A stretch of DNA of 64,000 nucleotides from Escallonia rubra (Eukaryota > Streptophyta > Magnoliopsida > Escalloniales > Escalloniaceae): assembly GCA_033065855.1 (NCBI GenBank), contig JAVXUO010000323.1, positions 62,001 through 126,000 of the forward strand. The letters run 5' to 3'. The translations under genes were made by a program, and so were the position numbers. The notes under the pieces were generated by a model. The model worked only from the letters and a program-made list of their open reading frames with translations. It ran no database searches and had not been told where the DNA came from. This document shows, piece after piece, positions 50,101-57,205 of this stretch (its first letter is position 1; every line of letters begins with the position of its first letter).

Positions 50101-51007
50101 CTCTAAAAGCTTAAGTTGTTAGATTATGGGGAAAAGTATTATCTTGCTTAATCATTCTCATCAGTTCATGGCACGGTCTTATAAGGTTAATCGCAAATAT
50201 CTCACATCCAATATGAGATATTATATTCTTCCCGCCTTATGCCTCATCGTCCCCCTAAAGCCCATTCTTAACCTTAACCAAACATTGCCCAAAATCTTCC
50301 TCTCTAACCATTGTTGGATAATACTACTAACCCAATCGGATCAGCCCGATTAGAGTATGCCTATGTGTCCCAACCTGCAGTAACCCGACTCGATAGCCTA
50401 GGCTTAGCTTTCGAAAGTCGCACTGATACCATACGTAATGACCCAGTCCACAGTCCCATTACATGGCAATACCTCAATCAAAAGTGCTAGCCAAATAGAT
50501 ACTTATGATTTTAGGGTTAATTACTCACGGGCTTTTCTTTAGTATCTTGTGTTTGTGTCACAAATAAGTTTGTTGCCGTTTTATCGCAGGGAGAGGCCCT
50601 CCTCAGCCGGCCCCAAAGTTTGTTGGGAACTTGATAGCATTCATTTTGAACCTAGTAAGACTTGCTCTTAGTTTTGCTTATCGTGGTAAGTGTTTACAAT
50701 AACTTCTTTAAAGACCTTGCATTTTACTTGGTTATTTTGGTTCAGATTGGCCCAAAGGGACTAGAATTTGCCCGTTATTCACTGGATTACCACACAATCA
50801 GGAATTATCTATATGTAAATCGCACATGGGGAAAAGAAAGGTATGCATGAAGAAGTGTTTATCCTTACAATGGTCCTGCAGGTTTCCTAACACATTTGAA
50901 ACTTTGATGAATACAGAGCTGATAGGCACATGCCATCATATGCAAAGAAGATTGTGTCTGCATACAATCAGAATGGTGAAATAGATCAGATGCTTTCCAA
51001 CAAGTGA
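29116..51007 (+). CDS. HCAR: 7-hydroxymethyl chlorophyll a reductase, 19 exons, 458 codons
   Basis: Chloroplast enzyme that reduces 7-hydroxymethyl chlorophyll a to chlorophyll a with ferredoxin, the last step from chlorophyll b to a; the family uses FAD and iron-sulfur clusters. Exons: 29116-29182, 29311-29419, 29552-29636, 31983-32094, 33383-33467, 33581-33622, 33721-33799, 36779-36830, 36925-36987, 37943-38040, 45773-45808, 45892-45953, 47529-47556, 48396-48475, 48598-48667, 48758-48815, 50590-50654, 50746-50840, 50917-51007. All phases agree and the frame ends LSNK-TGA. Residues 1-30 resemble a transit peptide. [17 protein letters not shown] gives a CxxCGxC cluster site at 58-64. Further conserved cysteines lie in FCGVGCQVQ (202-210), GTNCVDNG and [14 protein letters not shown] (292-305). 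The FrhB-type C-terminal half ends [19 protein letters not shown]. Length matches the family. Introns 3, 4, 7, 10 and 16 are swollen by transposons, yet no exon is disrupted. Confidence 0.96.
29738..30865 (+). mobile_element. Young 5'-truncated L1 LINE in HCAR intron 3
   Basis: Flanked by a 17-bp target duplication GAAAATCATAATAATGT (29721-29737; one mismatch at 30866-30882). It keeps an uninterrupted frame to 30711 of more than 320 codons, the C-terminal end of L1 ORF2: [17 protein letters not shown], then a zf-RVT zinc-binding region ([33 protein letters not shown]) and [13 protein letters not shown] 3' UTR of about 155 bp and a short A-rich tail follow. Reverse transcriptase and endonuclease are absent (5' truncation), so it cannot move itself. 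The intact frame and near-identical duplications point to a recent insertion. Confidence 0.88.
30883..31982 (+). other. Rest of HCAR intron 3
   Basis: AT-rich intron DNA after the LINE. No further element or coding similarity was recognised. Confidence 0.5.
32240..33050 (+). mobile_element. Decayed L1 LINE fragment in HCAR intron 4
   Basis: Interrupted frames give a reverse-transcriptase catalytic block ([15 protein letters not shown], then [13 protein letters not shown]) followed about 400 bp later by [20 protein letters not shown], the usual order in plant L1 ORF2. Several stops and frame changes show it is old. Ends are approximate. Confidence 0.72.
34319..35320 (-). mobile_element. Fossil TRIM-like short LTR element in HCAR intron 7
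   Basis: Two short direct repeats of about 72 bp (about 34319-34391 and 35250-35320; core AAAAGCTTAAG) act as LTRs. Beside the right copy is CTGATACCA, which read on the minus strand gives the initiator-Met tRNA primer-binding motif TGGTATCAG. Beside the left copy is CTCCCCCTC, a polypurine tract on the minus strand. There is no coding capacity. Without the nested insert it would be about 330 bp, typical of terminal-repeat retrotransposons in miniature. A related copy is at 49874-50154. Confidence 0.65.
34544..35207. mobile_element. DNA transposon (MULE-like, non-autonomous) nested in the TRIM
   Basis: Inverted ends (GAAGCACCGGTGCGG at the left; GAAGCACGGATTCCGGTGCGG read inward from the right) are flanked by the 12-bp repeat GAATCAAACCTA (34532-34543 and 35208-35219). 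The duplication is longer than the usual 9 bp of MULEs, so the superfamily is tentative. The interior has a GAAGAAGAAGG microsatellite (about 34686-34760) and GC-rich DNA without a recognisable protein. Confidence 0.6.
35687..36347. mobile_element. hAT-type element, TAGACCTGGCAAA family, copy 2
   Basis: Ends TAGACTTGGCAAAC (left) and TAGACCTGGCAAAG (right, read inward) are flanked by GGGAGTAG and GGGTGTAG, an 8-bp duplication with one mismatch. Subterminal ACCCGCGGGT motifs match copy 1. The interior includes a CA-rich tract (about 35870-36000). Non-coding. Lies in HCAR intron 7. Confidence 0.78.
37740..37877. mobile_element. 138-bp MITE in HCAR intron 9
   Basis: Terminal inverted repeats of about 45 bp begin GGGAAATGCTATTTCCAC (left) and GGAAAGGCTATTTCCAC (right, read inward). 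The flanks TAAGCTTTT and TAAACATTT are only partly alike, so the duplication is uncertain. It ends 65 bp before exon 10. Confidence 0.6.
38640..39115 (+). mobile_element. Decayed L1 LINE 3' fragment in HCAR intron 10
   Basis: Split frames show zf-RVT traits ([34 protein letters not shown]) and the terminal motif [12 protein letters not shown], in the order of L1 ORF2. Several stops and frame shifts are present. Confidence 0.65.
39449..40930 (+). mobile_element. Fossil copia gag fragment, interrupted
   Basis: Two gag parts lie in order on the plus strand: an N-terminal part near 39449-39780 ([40 protein letters not shown]) and a middle part near 40690-40890 ([37 protein letters not shown]). 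About 0.9 kb of unrelated DNA separates them. The relic is broken. It lies in the opposite orientation to the copia pol remnant downstream, so they belong to different insertions. Confidence 0.7.
41390..44245 (-). mobile_element. Fossil Ty1/copia pol remnant with 3' LTR
   Basis: On the minus strand, in order: integrase core end and C-terminal region (about 44229-43613), reverse transcriptase (about 43220-42300) and RNase H (about 42250-41680), as in copia elements. A polypurine tract (minus-strand CTTGAGGGGGAGTG) ends at 41642, and the TGTCGATT sequence beyond it should be the LTR; its far end near 41390 is approximate. No gag or 5' LTR was seen. It carries many breaks and is inactive. An 18-nt run of C lies near 43700. 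Within HCAR intron 10. Confidence 0.8.
44573..44632. repeat. CT/CCCT-rich simple repeat
   Basis: Tracts of (CT)n and (CCCT)n run together here within HCAR intron 10. Confidence 0.85.
45954..47528 (+). other. HCAR intron 12
   Basis: A 1.6 kb intron between exons 12 and 13. No transposon or coding similarity was recognised. Confidence 0.5.
48845..49695. mobile_element. hAT-type element, TAGACCTGGCAAA family, copy 3
   Basis: Ends TGACCTGGCAAAGG (left) and TAGACTTGGCAAATGGG (right, read inward) have the GGGTA/ACCCG-rich subterminal pattern of copies 1 and 2. The flanks ATGACAAT and ATACCAAT are an imperfect 8-bp duplication (6 of 8). The CT- and CGCCGCC-rich interior gives spurious open frames. 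It begins 29 bp after HCAR exon 16. Confidence 0.7.
49874..50154 (-). mobile_element. Fossil TRIM-like element, copy 2, in HCAR intron 16
   Basis: Short LTR-like direct repeats (about 49874-49932 and 50084-50154) enclose about 150 bp that includes TCAAGGTGCACCACCACC, shared with the TRIM at 34319-35320. CTCTGATACCA beside the right copy is the tRNA-Met primer-binding motif on the minus strand. Non-coding; no clear target duplication. Confidence 0.62.
50155..50545. repeat. Mixed LTR-like and MULE-end debris
   Basis: CACTGATACCATACGTAATG near 50420-50445 resembles an LTR end plus primer-binding site of another retroelement. GCTAGCCAARTAGRTACTT occurs both here (about 50490) and at 49857, bracketing the TRIM. 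GGGTTAATTACTCACGG at about 50514 is a lone end of the MULE family seen at 16178-17429. Confidence 0.4.
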
Positions 51008-51136
51008 TTGTGTTAGATGGGAAGTTTGGGTGACTCGTGATTCCATGTATGTGCCATTTTGATCTACGTCCTTTCCTACTTGGCCAAAAACTATGTGTTT
51101 TGTAATTCTACTAAAAGACAGGTCTTGTAGTGTTAA
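51008..51136 (+). other. Probable HCAR 3' UTR
   Basis: This AT-rich stretch lies between the HCAR stop codon and the target duplication of the next Pack-MULE. No coding signal. No unambiguous polyadenylation motif was picked. Confidence 0.45.
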
Positions 51137-51398
51137 TATTTTTTAGAGTTAAAGACAAAACTGTCCTTTGAGGTTTACAGGTATTTGCACTTTGCTCCCA
51201 TGTTTACAACTTTTGCAATAGTGTCCCCTGAGGTTGACAAAACCATTGCAAACAGCTCCAAAAGTGGATGGCCGTTCAATTTCGGGCGTTAAGTCCGCAT
51301 GTGCGGTGCACATGCCATTTTGGCATGGACAAATTTGTCATTTTCCTACCCCCATCTTCCCATTCTCACTCTGGTCATCATCTTCTTCTTCTTCTTCT

Positions 51399-51542
51399 GA
51401 TGTAGCTGGTCTCTAAGGGTTTGATGTAGACGCCATCCATTCCAACAACAGTGAGAGAATGATTGGCCACCGCAAGAAACATTTTTTCGTTCAATATGGT
51501 GTTAATGACACGGAGAAGATAGGCCTTGCCATAGTCCACCAC
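51399..51542 (-). pseudogene. Captured fragment: laccase (multicopper oxidase)
   Basis: The minus-strand frame reads YGKAYLLRVINTILNEKMF, then LAVANHSLTVVGMDGVY and IKPLETSYI. This is the plant laccase pattern between the first two cupredoxin domains (GK-Y-LRVIN, ANH-LTVV, YVKPF-T). It then passes into an unrelated arginine-rich run encoded by a TTC repeat. Only 48 codons are recognisable, and no copper-binding HxH motif is included. Confidence 0.75.
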
Positions 51543-52139
51543 AGCTTTGAATGTCCCTGCAACCATGGATTGAGATACAAATCTGGTAATTATAAGGCTG
51601 GTAACCGCTTTTTTCAAGAGAAACGTGGGCAAGAAATTGCGGCTCTCACAACCTTGGGGCGAATACAGTCTTAAGCACTGAAATACATCAAGTTCAGCAT
51701 CTGTACCAACCTGGTTTGGAACATGGATAGAGGTCTCCTGGTTGGCCATTAATGGTGAATGCATCTGATTGATTGGGCTCACCTCCGGTTGCCAGGGCAT
51801 CCTGAATTATCTCCATCACATCTCCCTTATTCCAAGACGCTTATAATCCAAGAATGCAGTAACAATCAGTCAGAAAAAAGTTTCAAATTAATCATAAGAA
51901 TGGAGCTGGGTCGAAATTTAATCAAAAAAGTTTTAAATTTAATCAAAAAAGTTTCGAAGTTCCAACATTTCATTCTGTTAATCAATCAAGGCCCATGAAT
52001 TCGTCCAATTCAAGTTACAAACCATCTGGGTTTCGCAATACGAGAGAAATGAGCGGTGGGTTTGGGTTCAAGTCGCCGGCAGTTGGGTCGAAAGTTACTA
52101 AAATCCTGTAGTACATTGAAAGATTCCTGTGGGCATCAC

Positions 52140-52215
52140 CTGATCTTCCTTGCAATTTCTCTGCAATCAGGTTCCAATTCTGGGGGCCATGAAGGGTAAC
52201 AAGTTCCTCAAGGTT
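52140..52215 (-). pseudogene. Captured fragment: R2R3-MYB, end of R2 repeat exon
   Basis: The minus-strand frame reads NLEELVTLHGPQNWNLIAEK then LQGRSG. This matches the R2 repeat of the MYB52/54/56/105/117 group, as I recall it. Similarity ends at GRSG followed by GTGATG, consistent with the conserved MYB exon-intron border, so genomic DNA was captured. Confidence 0.78.
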
Positions 52216-52397
52216 GATCCATAAGGATTTACTTGTTCTTTGTACTACGATGCTTATGTGAAAGTGCCTTTTTATGTTTTTGGGTTTTTATGATGTGCGT
52301 GTTGAAGATTTACTTACATATATTGTTTTTGAGGTCTTGGAAGATCTTAATGGGAAGTTTTCCTGTAATAGGGGTTGGATCTCTATTTTTTGCACTT

Positions 52398-52523
52398 GCG
52401 GAGGATGAAATAATTGTTGAGGACGATGAATATGATGATCTCTACAATGATGTTAACCTTGGAGAGGGTTTCCTGGAGCTGCAGAGGTCTGAAGCACCAT
52501 CTCTTGGTGTGGGCAATGGGGGA
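52398..52523 (+). pseudogene. Captured fragment: acidic N-terminus of an RRM-type RNA-binding protein
   Basis: The frame AEDEIIVEDDEYDDLYNDVN then LGEGFL resembles the DEYDDLYNDVNVGEGFL motif of plant RRM proteins related to the cleavage-factor CFIm/CPSF6 group (recalled, unverified). No RRM domain is included. Confidence 0.6.
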
Positions 52524-52804
52524 CGCAAGAGAGGGAGAGAGAGAAGAAGAACATGAAAAAGATGAACAGAGTGAGAAAGGGAAGACGGGGGTAGGGAAAT
52601 GATAAATTTGCCCATGCCAAAATGGCATGTGCACCGCACATGCGGACTTAACGCCTGAAATTGAACGGCCATCCACTTTTGGAGCTGTTTGCAATGGTTT
52701 TGTCAACCTCGTGGGACACTATTGCAAAAGTTGTAAACACGGGGAGCAAAGTGCAAATACGTATAAACCTCAGGGGACAGTTTTGTCATTAACCCTATTT
52801 TTTA

Positions 52805-54189
52805 GCATGCCTGCTTAGGGATAGGAGGGTCTTCATTACCATTTGTGTCCTACTCGTCTTAGTATGTCATTTTGTATCTGTTAAATGATCACCATTTAGT
52901 AGGAATGAAGCTAGAATTTGAAGTCCCTTATTCATGCAAGTACGAAAATATTGTATAGATTAAATCTGGAAGGTCAGTTAAATCTGGTCTATATTCCTGG
53001 TAAATCAGGGCATCCTGTAATTTTTTGGGTCACCGCCCCCTTCATTTATAGTTCTTTATTCATGTGTTACAGAAGCCTTGTTTTTGTTCAAACTCGATTT
53101 ACCAGTGATTATATATTTGTGAATTTAACTCTAACCTTTTACAACTTTTGCATTCTGAGTGACTCATCGTCTGCCTTTGATTTCTTGATTTTTCCTTAGA
53201 AGAACTAGTATATATTCTTCCCTACTTATGAGGATTGGATTCTGTTAACTGTCTGTAGAATTCAAGCATGTCACAACTATTTTTGTGTCTGGTACTCTTA
53301 TTATCTATGGAAAAAACACCTATGCACATGATATGCAATCACTTGATTTTTGGATGTGTGTGTGTGTGAGAGAGAGAGAGCTTATTCCTGTTTCGCTGTA
53401 CCTAACTGAACTAATCGCCCGTCGTGTGAGCCTTCCACTAACTCCCTTAGACTAGACTTTTGAATCAGGCTTGTGCTTCTTGGCAGCTATCTGGCATTGG
53501 GTGTATTTGTCAATTCCAGTCCAAATAACTATAGAAAGTTTCAAAATCAATTCTTGTTTTGACTAAATAGTTATCATTCCTAATTGGTGAAATCATAGAT
53601 ATTTTGTCAAATCATAACTCTGAATATTGAATATTGGTATGGGCTGATATGTAAAGGACATCCTTTATTTTAGAATTCATAATATGTATGATAGATATGG
53701 AATAAAACCAAAATACCCAACAAGCATTAGCTCTCCCTGATGTCAAATTTGTAGGTGTACATGTATCAGTCAATGCAACGAAGAAGCATCCTTTACCCAG
53801 TAGCGAAGAATTTGAACCAAGATTTCCAGATGGACTGGATAGGGTATTAGTATATCTAACACATAAGCATCTCCTTAGATGGAAGAAGATTCTCTTTGAA
53901 AAGTAGCATCTTGTTCGGAAAAGAATCAAGAGTAAAAGAAACAAGCAGAATTGATCGATATATTTCTCGAAATAAACGAAAATGTATGTGGTCCTCTTAG
54001 CACTCCCATATACATCATTGAAGCACTAGGTATGCCTCTGATTCCAGGAGTGCCATTACCGATTAAGGCAGTGTCGTAGGTTTTTCATTCTGTCGAATAT
54101 TTCACATAAATGTCACCAAATTCATTTCCTTGCTTCATACTTCAAGTTGCTCCTTATCTGGAGTAATTTTATGGAGGAAAGAATGAGAT
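52805..54189. other. Intergenic DNA, nothing assigned
   Basis: AT-rich. A (TG)n(AG)n microsatellite lies at about 53357-53380. No convincing coding sequence. Confidence 0.5.
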
Positions 54190-54425
54190 ACTAGTAGATA
54201 CTTGACATTGTTAAAGACATGCATATGGACCAACAAAAATGCGTAATGCCTTGGATGGTTTGGACACGTTTAACGAGACCCATAACTTCCCCAGTTAGGA
54301 AAGAAGAAAACTGTGTGGACTGAGGTAGCAAGAAAAGACATAATGAAGTTTTTTCCGTAGGACATATGGCCCTAAAGAGCGGTATGTGCATGCGTAAAAG
54401 GATTCATGTAGCGACCCACGATGGT
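54190..54425 (+). mobile_element. RTE-type LINE 3' remnant
   Basis: Across shifted frames the stretch gives MVWTRLTRPITSPVRK, then LCGLR/VWTEVARKDIMKF, then a KRIHVA-like end. This is the order seen at the C-terminus of plant RTE LINEs (WFGHVQRRP, TWTEVVRKDL, WRRRIHVADP). Stops and frame changes are frequent. Confidence 0.5.
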
Positions 54426-54636
54426 GTGAAAGTCTTTATTAAGTTGAGTTATCTAGTAACACCTTGGAGATAAATAGGTCGAGTATATTATGGCTTCAAT
54501 TAGACAGTTATTGCCGAAGCTTGTTGTCCTGTTGCATCTTGCCAAAAGCTTAATGGGAATTATCTATTAGATGATGATCATAATTAAAACTCTCTGCTCT
54601 GTAGATCGTATTTCATTTACTGATAAATTGGACAAC

Positions 54637-54868
54637 ATAAGATATCTGTATCCTTGTTCTTGTAAAAGAAACGCATGTTTAACGCTGTTCTAAATGAAAT
54701 CCTTCTGCATACCCGATGAGTCCTCACCCTTGGCAAATGTCAGCAATTGGACTCCATAAGATATCTGTATCCTTGTTCTCATAAAGAAAAACATGCTTGA
54801 AACTTGTCTAATTGATATCTTTCTGTATACCAGATCAGTCCTCACCCTTGGCAAATGTCAGCAATCAT
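54637..54868. repeat. 119-bp tandem duplication, two copies
   Basis: ATAAGATATCTGTATCCTTG starts at 54637 and again at 54756, and TCCTCACCCTTGGCAAATGT occurs once in each copy. Copies differ at several positions. Confidence 0.8.
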
Positions 54869-55299
54869 ACTTCCGCTAATGTGAGAATGAATGATGCGAA
54901 CTGGAGATAGGTGTCAAAGCCACGAGTTTTCTCGGCCATCATCTCACCAGAATAATGCTAGGACTGGACATGTCAAAGGCGTAAGTTCAGTAAAAACATG
55001 CCATCTAGTAGCAATGTATTTTTGTTCATTATGGTAGTTTGGGACTTTCTTGAACATGAAGAAGGGAAGAGACAAGCGAGGATATTATCTTGCTGACATC
55101 TTCTTATCTATGAATTGTCCTTCAAGCATGTATATGTCCTCATTTTCCATAGCTTCAATTAACTCACATGTGAATACATCTTTATATTTTTTTGCAGTTT
55201 CATTTAGTTATTTGTTTTTATAAGTCTTGTCGTTAAATGCATAATAGTAGTGCGACCAATGTACATGAAGTGACCTCTGTAAAAATAATGTAGAATGTA

Positions 55300-55700
55300 A
55301 GTATGGTGAAGTAAACACTTCAACTTTGCTTCACCAAAAACATGCATAAGAGTCAAACAGTAGTCTCCATAATCACTAGCCATTGGTCAGTGTAATAGAA
55401 GATGATCCACACTTGCCACTGCCCTTGCACATAAAGAACTGATAAATACAAACTTTTTTATGCATCCTCATATTATTCCCCAATGCGGCCACTACTCTAG
55501 CCTCGTCCCACGTAAGACATCTCACTTCAGAAGGGGCATTCATCTTCCAAATAACCCTCTCTCGACCATGTTACTTTTCCTCAAGAGTGCGTTCATTAGT
55601 ATACTCCGATCATGCAGTACTCTTCGTGCAGTCCTCACCACCTACCTCTCCATGAAAGATGGCCTGAGCTATCTACTTTGCTTTCCTCGGGCATCACAAT
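55300..55700 (-). mobile_element. Decayed L1-like zf-RVT fragment
   Basis: The minus strand gives VIWKMNAPSEVRCLTWDEAR and then FMCKGSGKCGSSS, resembling the IWK-APxKVxxFxW and CxxC part of plant LINE zf-RVT domains. Short and degraded, so this is a tentative call. Confidence 0.4.
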
Positions 55701-55740
55701 CATCCCTTTGTATCAAACTTTGGTGAGTTTACCTTATATC

Positions 55741-57040
55741 TATTGGCGTAGTTCTCCAACCATATTTCTAGGTTGTAGCTAACTGATTTGAAGGCCTCGT
55801 GCTTTAGTTCCAGTAGTTAAAGTACCTCATGTGTCACTACCCATTCTATTAAGTAGCCCATCAAACTTTGCAGCTATACTTTACCTTTTTATGCCAAGAA
55901 TTACTTGTACAATTGTACACTGTATCTTTAGGGTTTAATTTTAGCCTCTCGTGTGCTGGTATTCCTTGTCTTGTATTTGCTTTAGGCATTCACTTAATCG
56001 GTGGATCTAATGTTAGTTCCAGTCGGATAAATGCCAAATCAGTTTAGTTTAGCTTCCGTATTGCACTGGATTCATCTGGTAATCAGCTCTAAATTAGTGA
56101 TAGCCAGGAAAAGCGATTTTAAGTGGCAACCTTGAATTTATTTCTGTCCACAAATTTTAACCAAAAGGAAATGATCGATTAATATTGTGAATAGATCTGA
56201 CCGGGATTAATTATTTGCATGGACCAAGGTTTTCAAAAGAATCTGGGAATTTACAAAATTTAAATAACATATTAAAGGAGCTGGTTGACTCAAACGACCC
56301 CCAAACAATCCAAAAGAGGTCGTAAGGCAGATATAGTGGTAGATAGGATAAGAGTTGAGAATGTTTGTTGATACTTGATTAAAAACAAGGACTTACAGTC
56401 AGATTGAGATCAGAAAATATCTGTTATAAGAGATAGAGGAATGCAGTAAGATACTTAATATGCCTTCGGTCGTAAAAAGCCCTTTTGGGCACGTAATTTA
56501 TAGAGTTACGGGTGTGTACGATCCACCAGATGGAGACCACGGCTCACATAACTTTCCAAATTAAACCCTGCAGCCGTTAATTGTAGGTTGGAGCAGAATA
56601 CAATACATTGAAATGGTGCAAGCTACTCACGTGCTGTTTATTTTGGTCAAGAGTCCCAGGCTGATTAACTTCTTGTTTGATGACTCACATCGTGTTTTGG
56701 CATTCAGGAATTACGTAGAACAGGTATACTGTGTAGATTCTTGTTTATTAACCGAGTGACGTCCAGGCAGTTCAACCAAGTGATGTCCAGTTGGCTTCAT
56801 GCAGCCTGGCACAACTCTGCAACTAATAGGACCATATAGAACCAAATACAGTCATGAATAACAAGTGAGCATGGAACAGTTTCAAGGGCATGATGACTTA
56901 ATGGGCAAGGGCTTCTCGGGGGACCTGCAAAACTAAGATACAAAGACAGAACATCCTACCCTAGTGAACACTAACAGATTAATGGCAGTGATGAGTGATG
57001 TATCACAGTAAGAAGGAATGGGCATTCATGTGAGTGTCTT
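55741..57040. other. Intergenic DNA, nothing assigned
   Basis: No gene, terminal repeat or protein similarity was recognised. Confidence 0.45.
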
Positions 57041-57044
57041 TAGT

Positions 57045-57205
57045 TTCTTGTGTCTTTGTTGTTCTTTTGGGGTGTGCGTGTTTGGACTATCTTTAGTTGT
57101 GTATATTCCTCAAGCAGGGGTGTAGGGCCTTCTCTTGTGAGGGTCGAACCCTGCTCAATAGGGTCGCTTCAATCTTATTAGCCCACTAGGCTGCACCCCT
57201 TTGCT
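57045..57205 (-). mobile_element. tRNA-derived SINE
   Basis: On the minus strand a polymerase III A box (GCAGCCTAGTGG, 57195-57184) and a B box (GGTTCGACCCT, 57150-57140) are spaced as in plant tRNA-derived SINEs. A 3' region ending near an AACAACAAAG run follows. Target duplication was not resolved, so the ends are approximate. It does not fold as a whole tRNA: no acceptor stem was found. Confidence 0.62.

Larger units (their letters stand above)
51146..52795. mobile_element. Pack-MULE with laccase, MYB and RNA-binding-protein fragments
   Basis: Inverted repeats of about 230 bp (left GAGTTAAAGACAAAACTGTC, right GGGTTAATGACAAAACTGTC read inward) are flanked by a perfect 9-bp duplication TATTTTTTA (51137-51145 and 52796-52804). 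The interior carries pieces of three host genes in mixed orientation and no transposase. It starts only about 140 bp after the HCAR stop codon, so it may supply or alter the HCAR transcript end. The TIRs remain very similar by eye, suggesting a fairly recent element. Confidence 0.88.
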
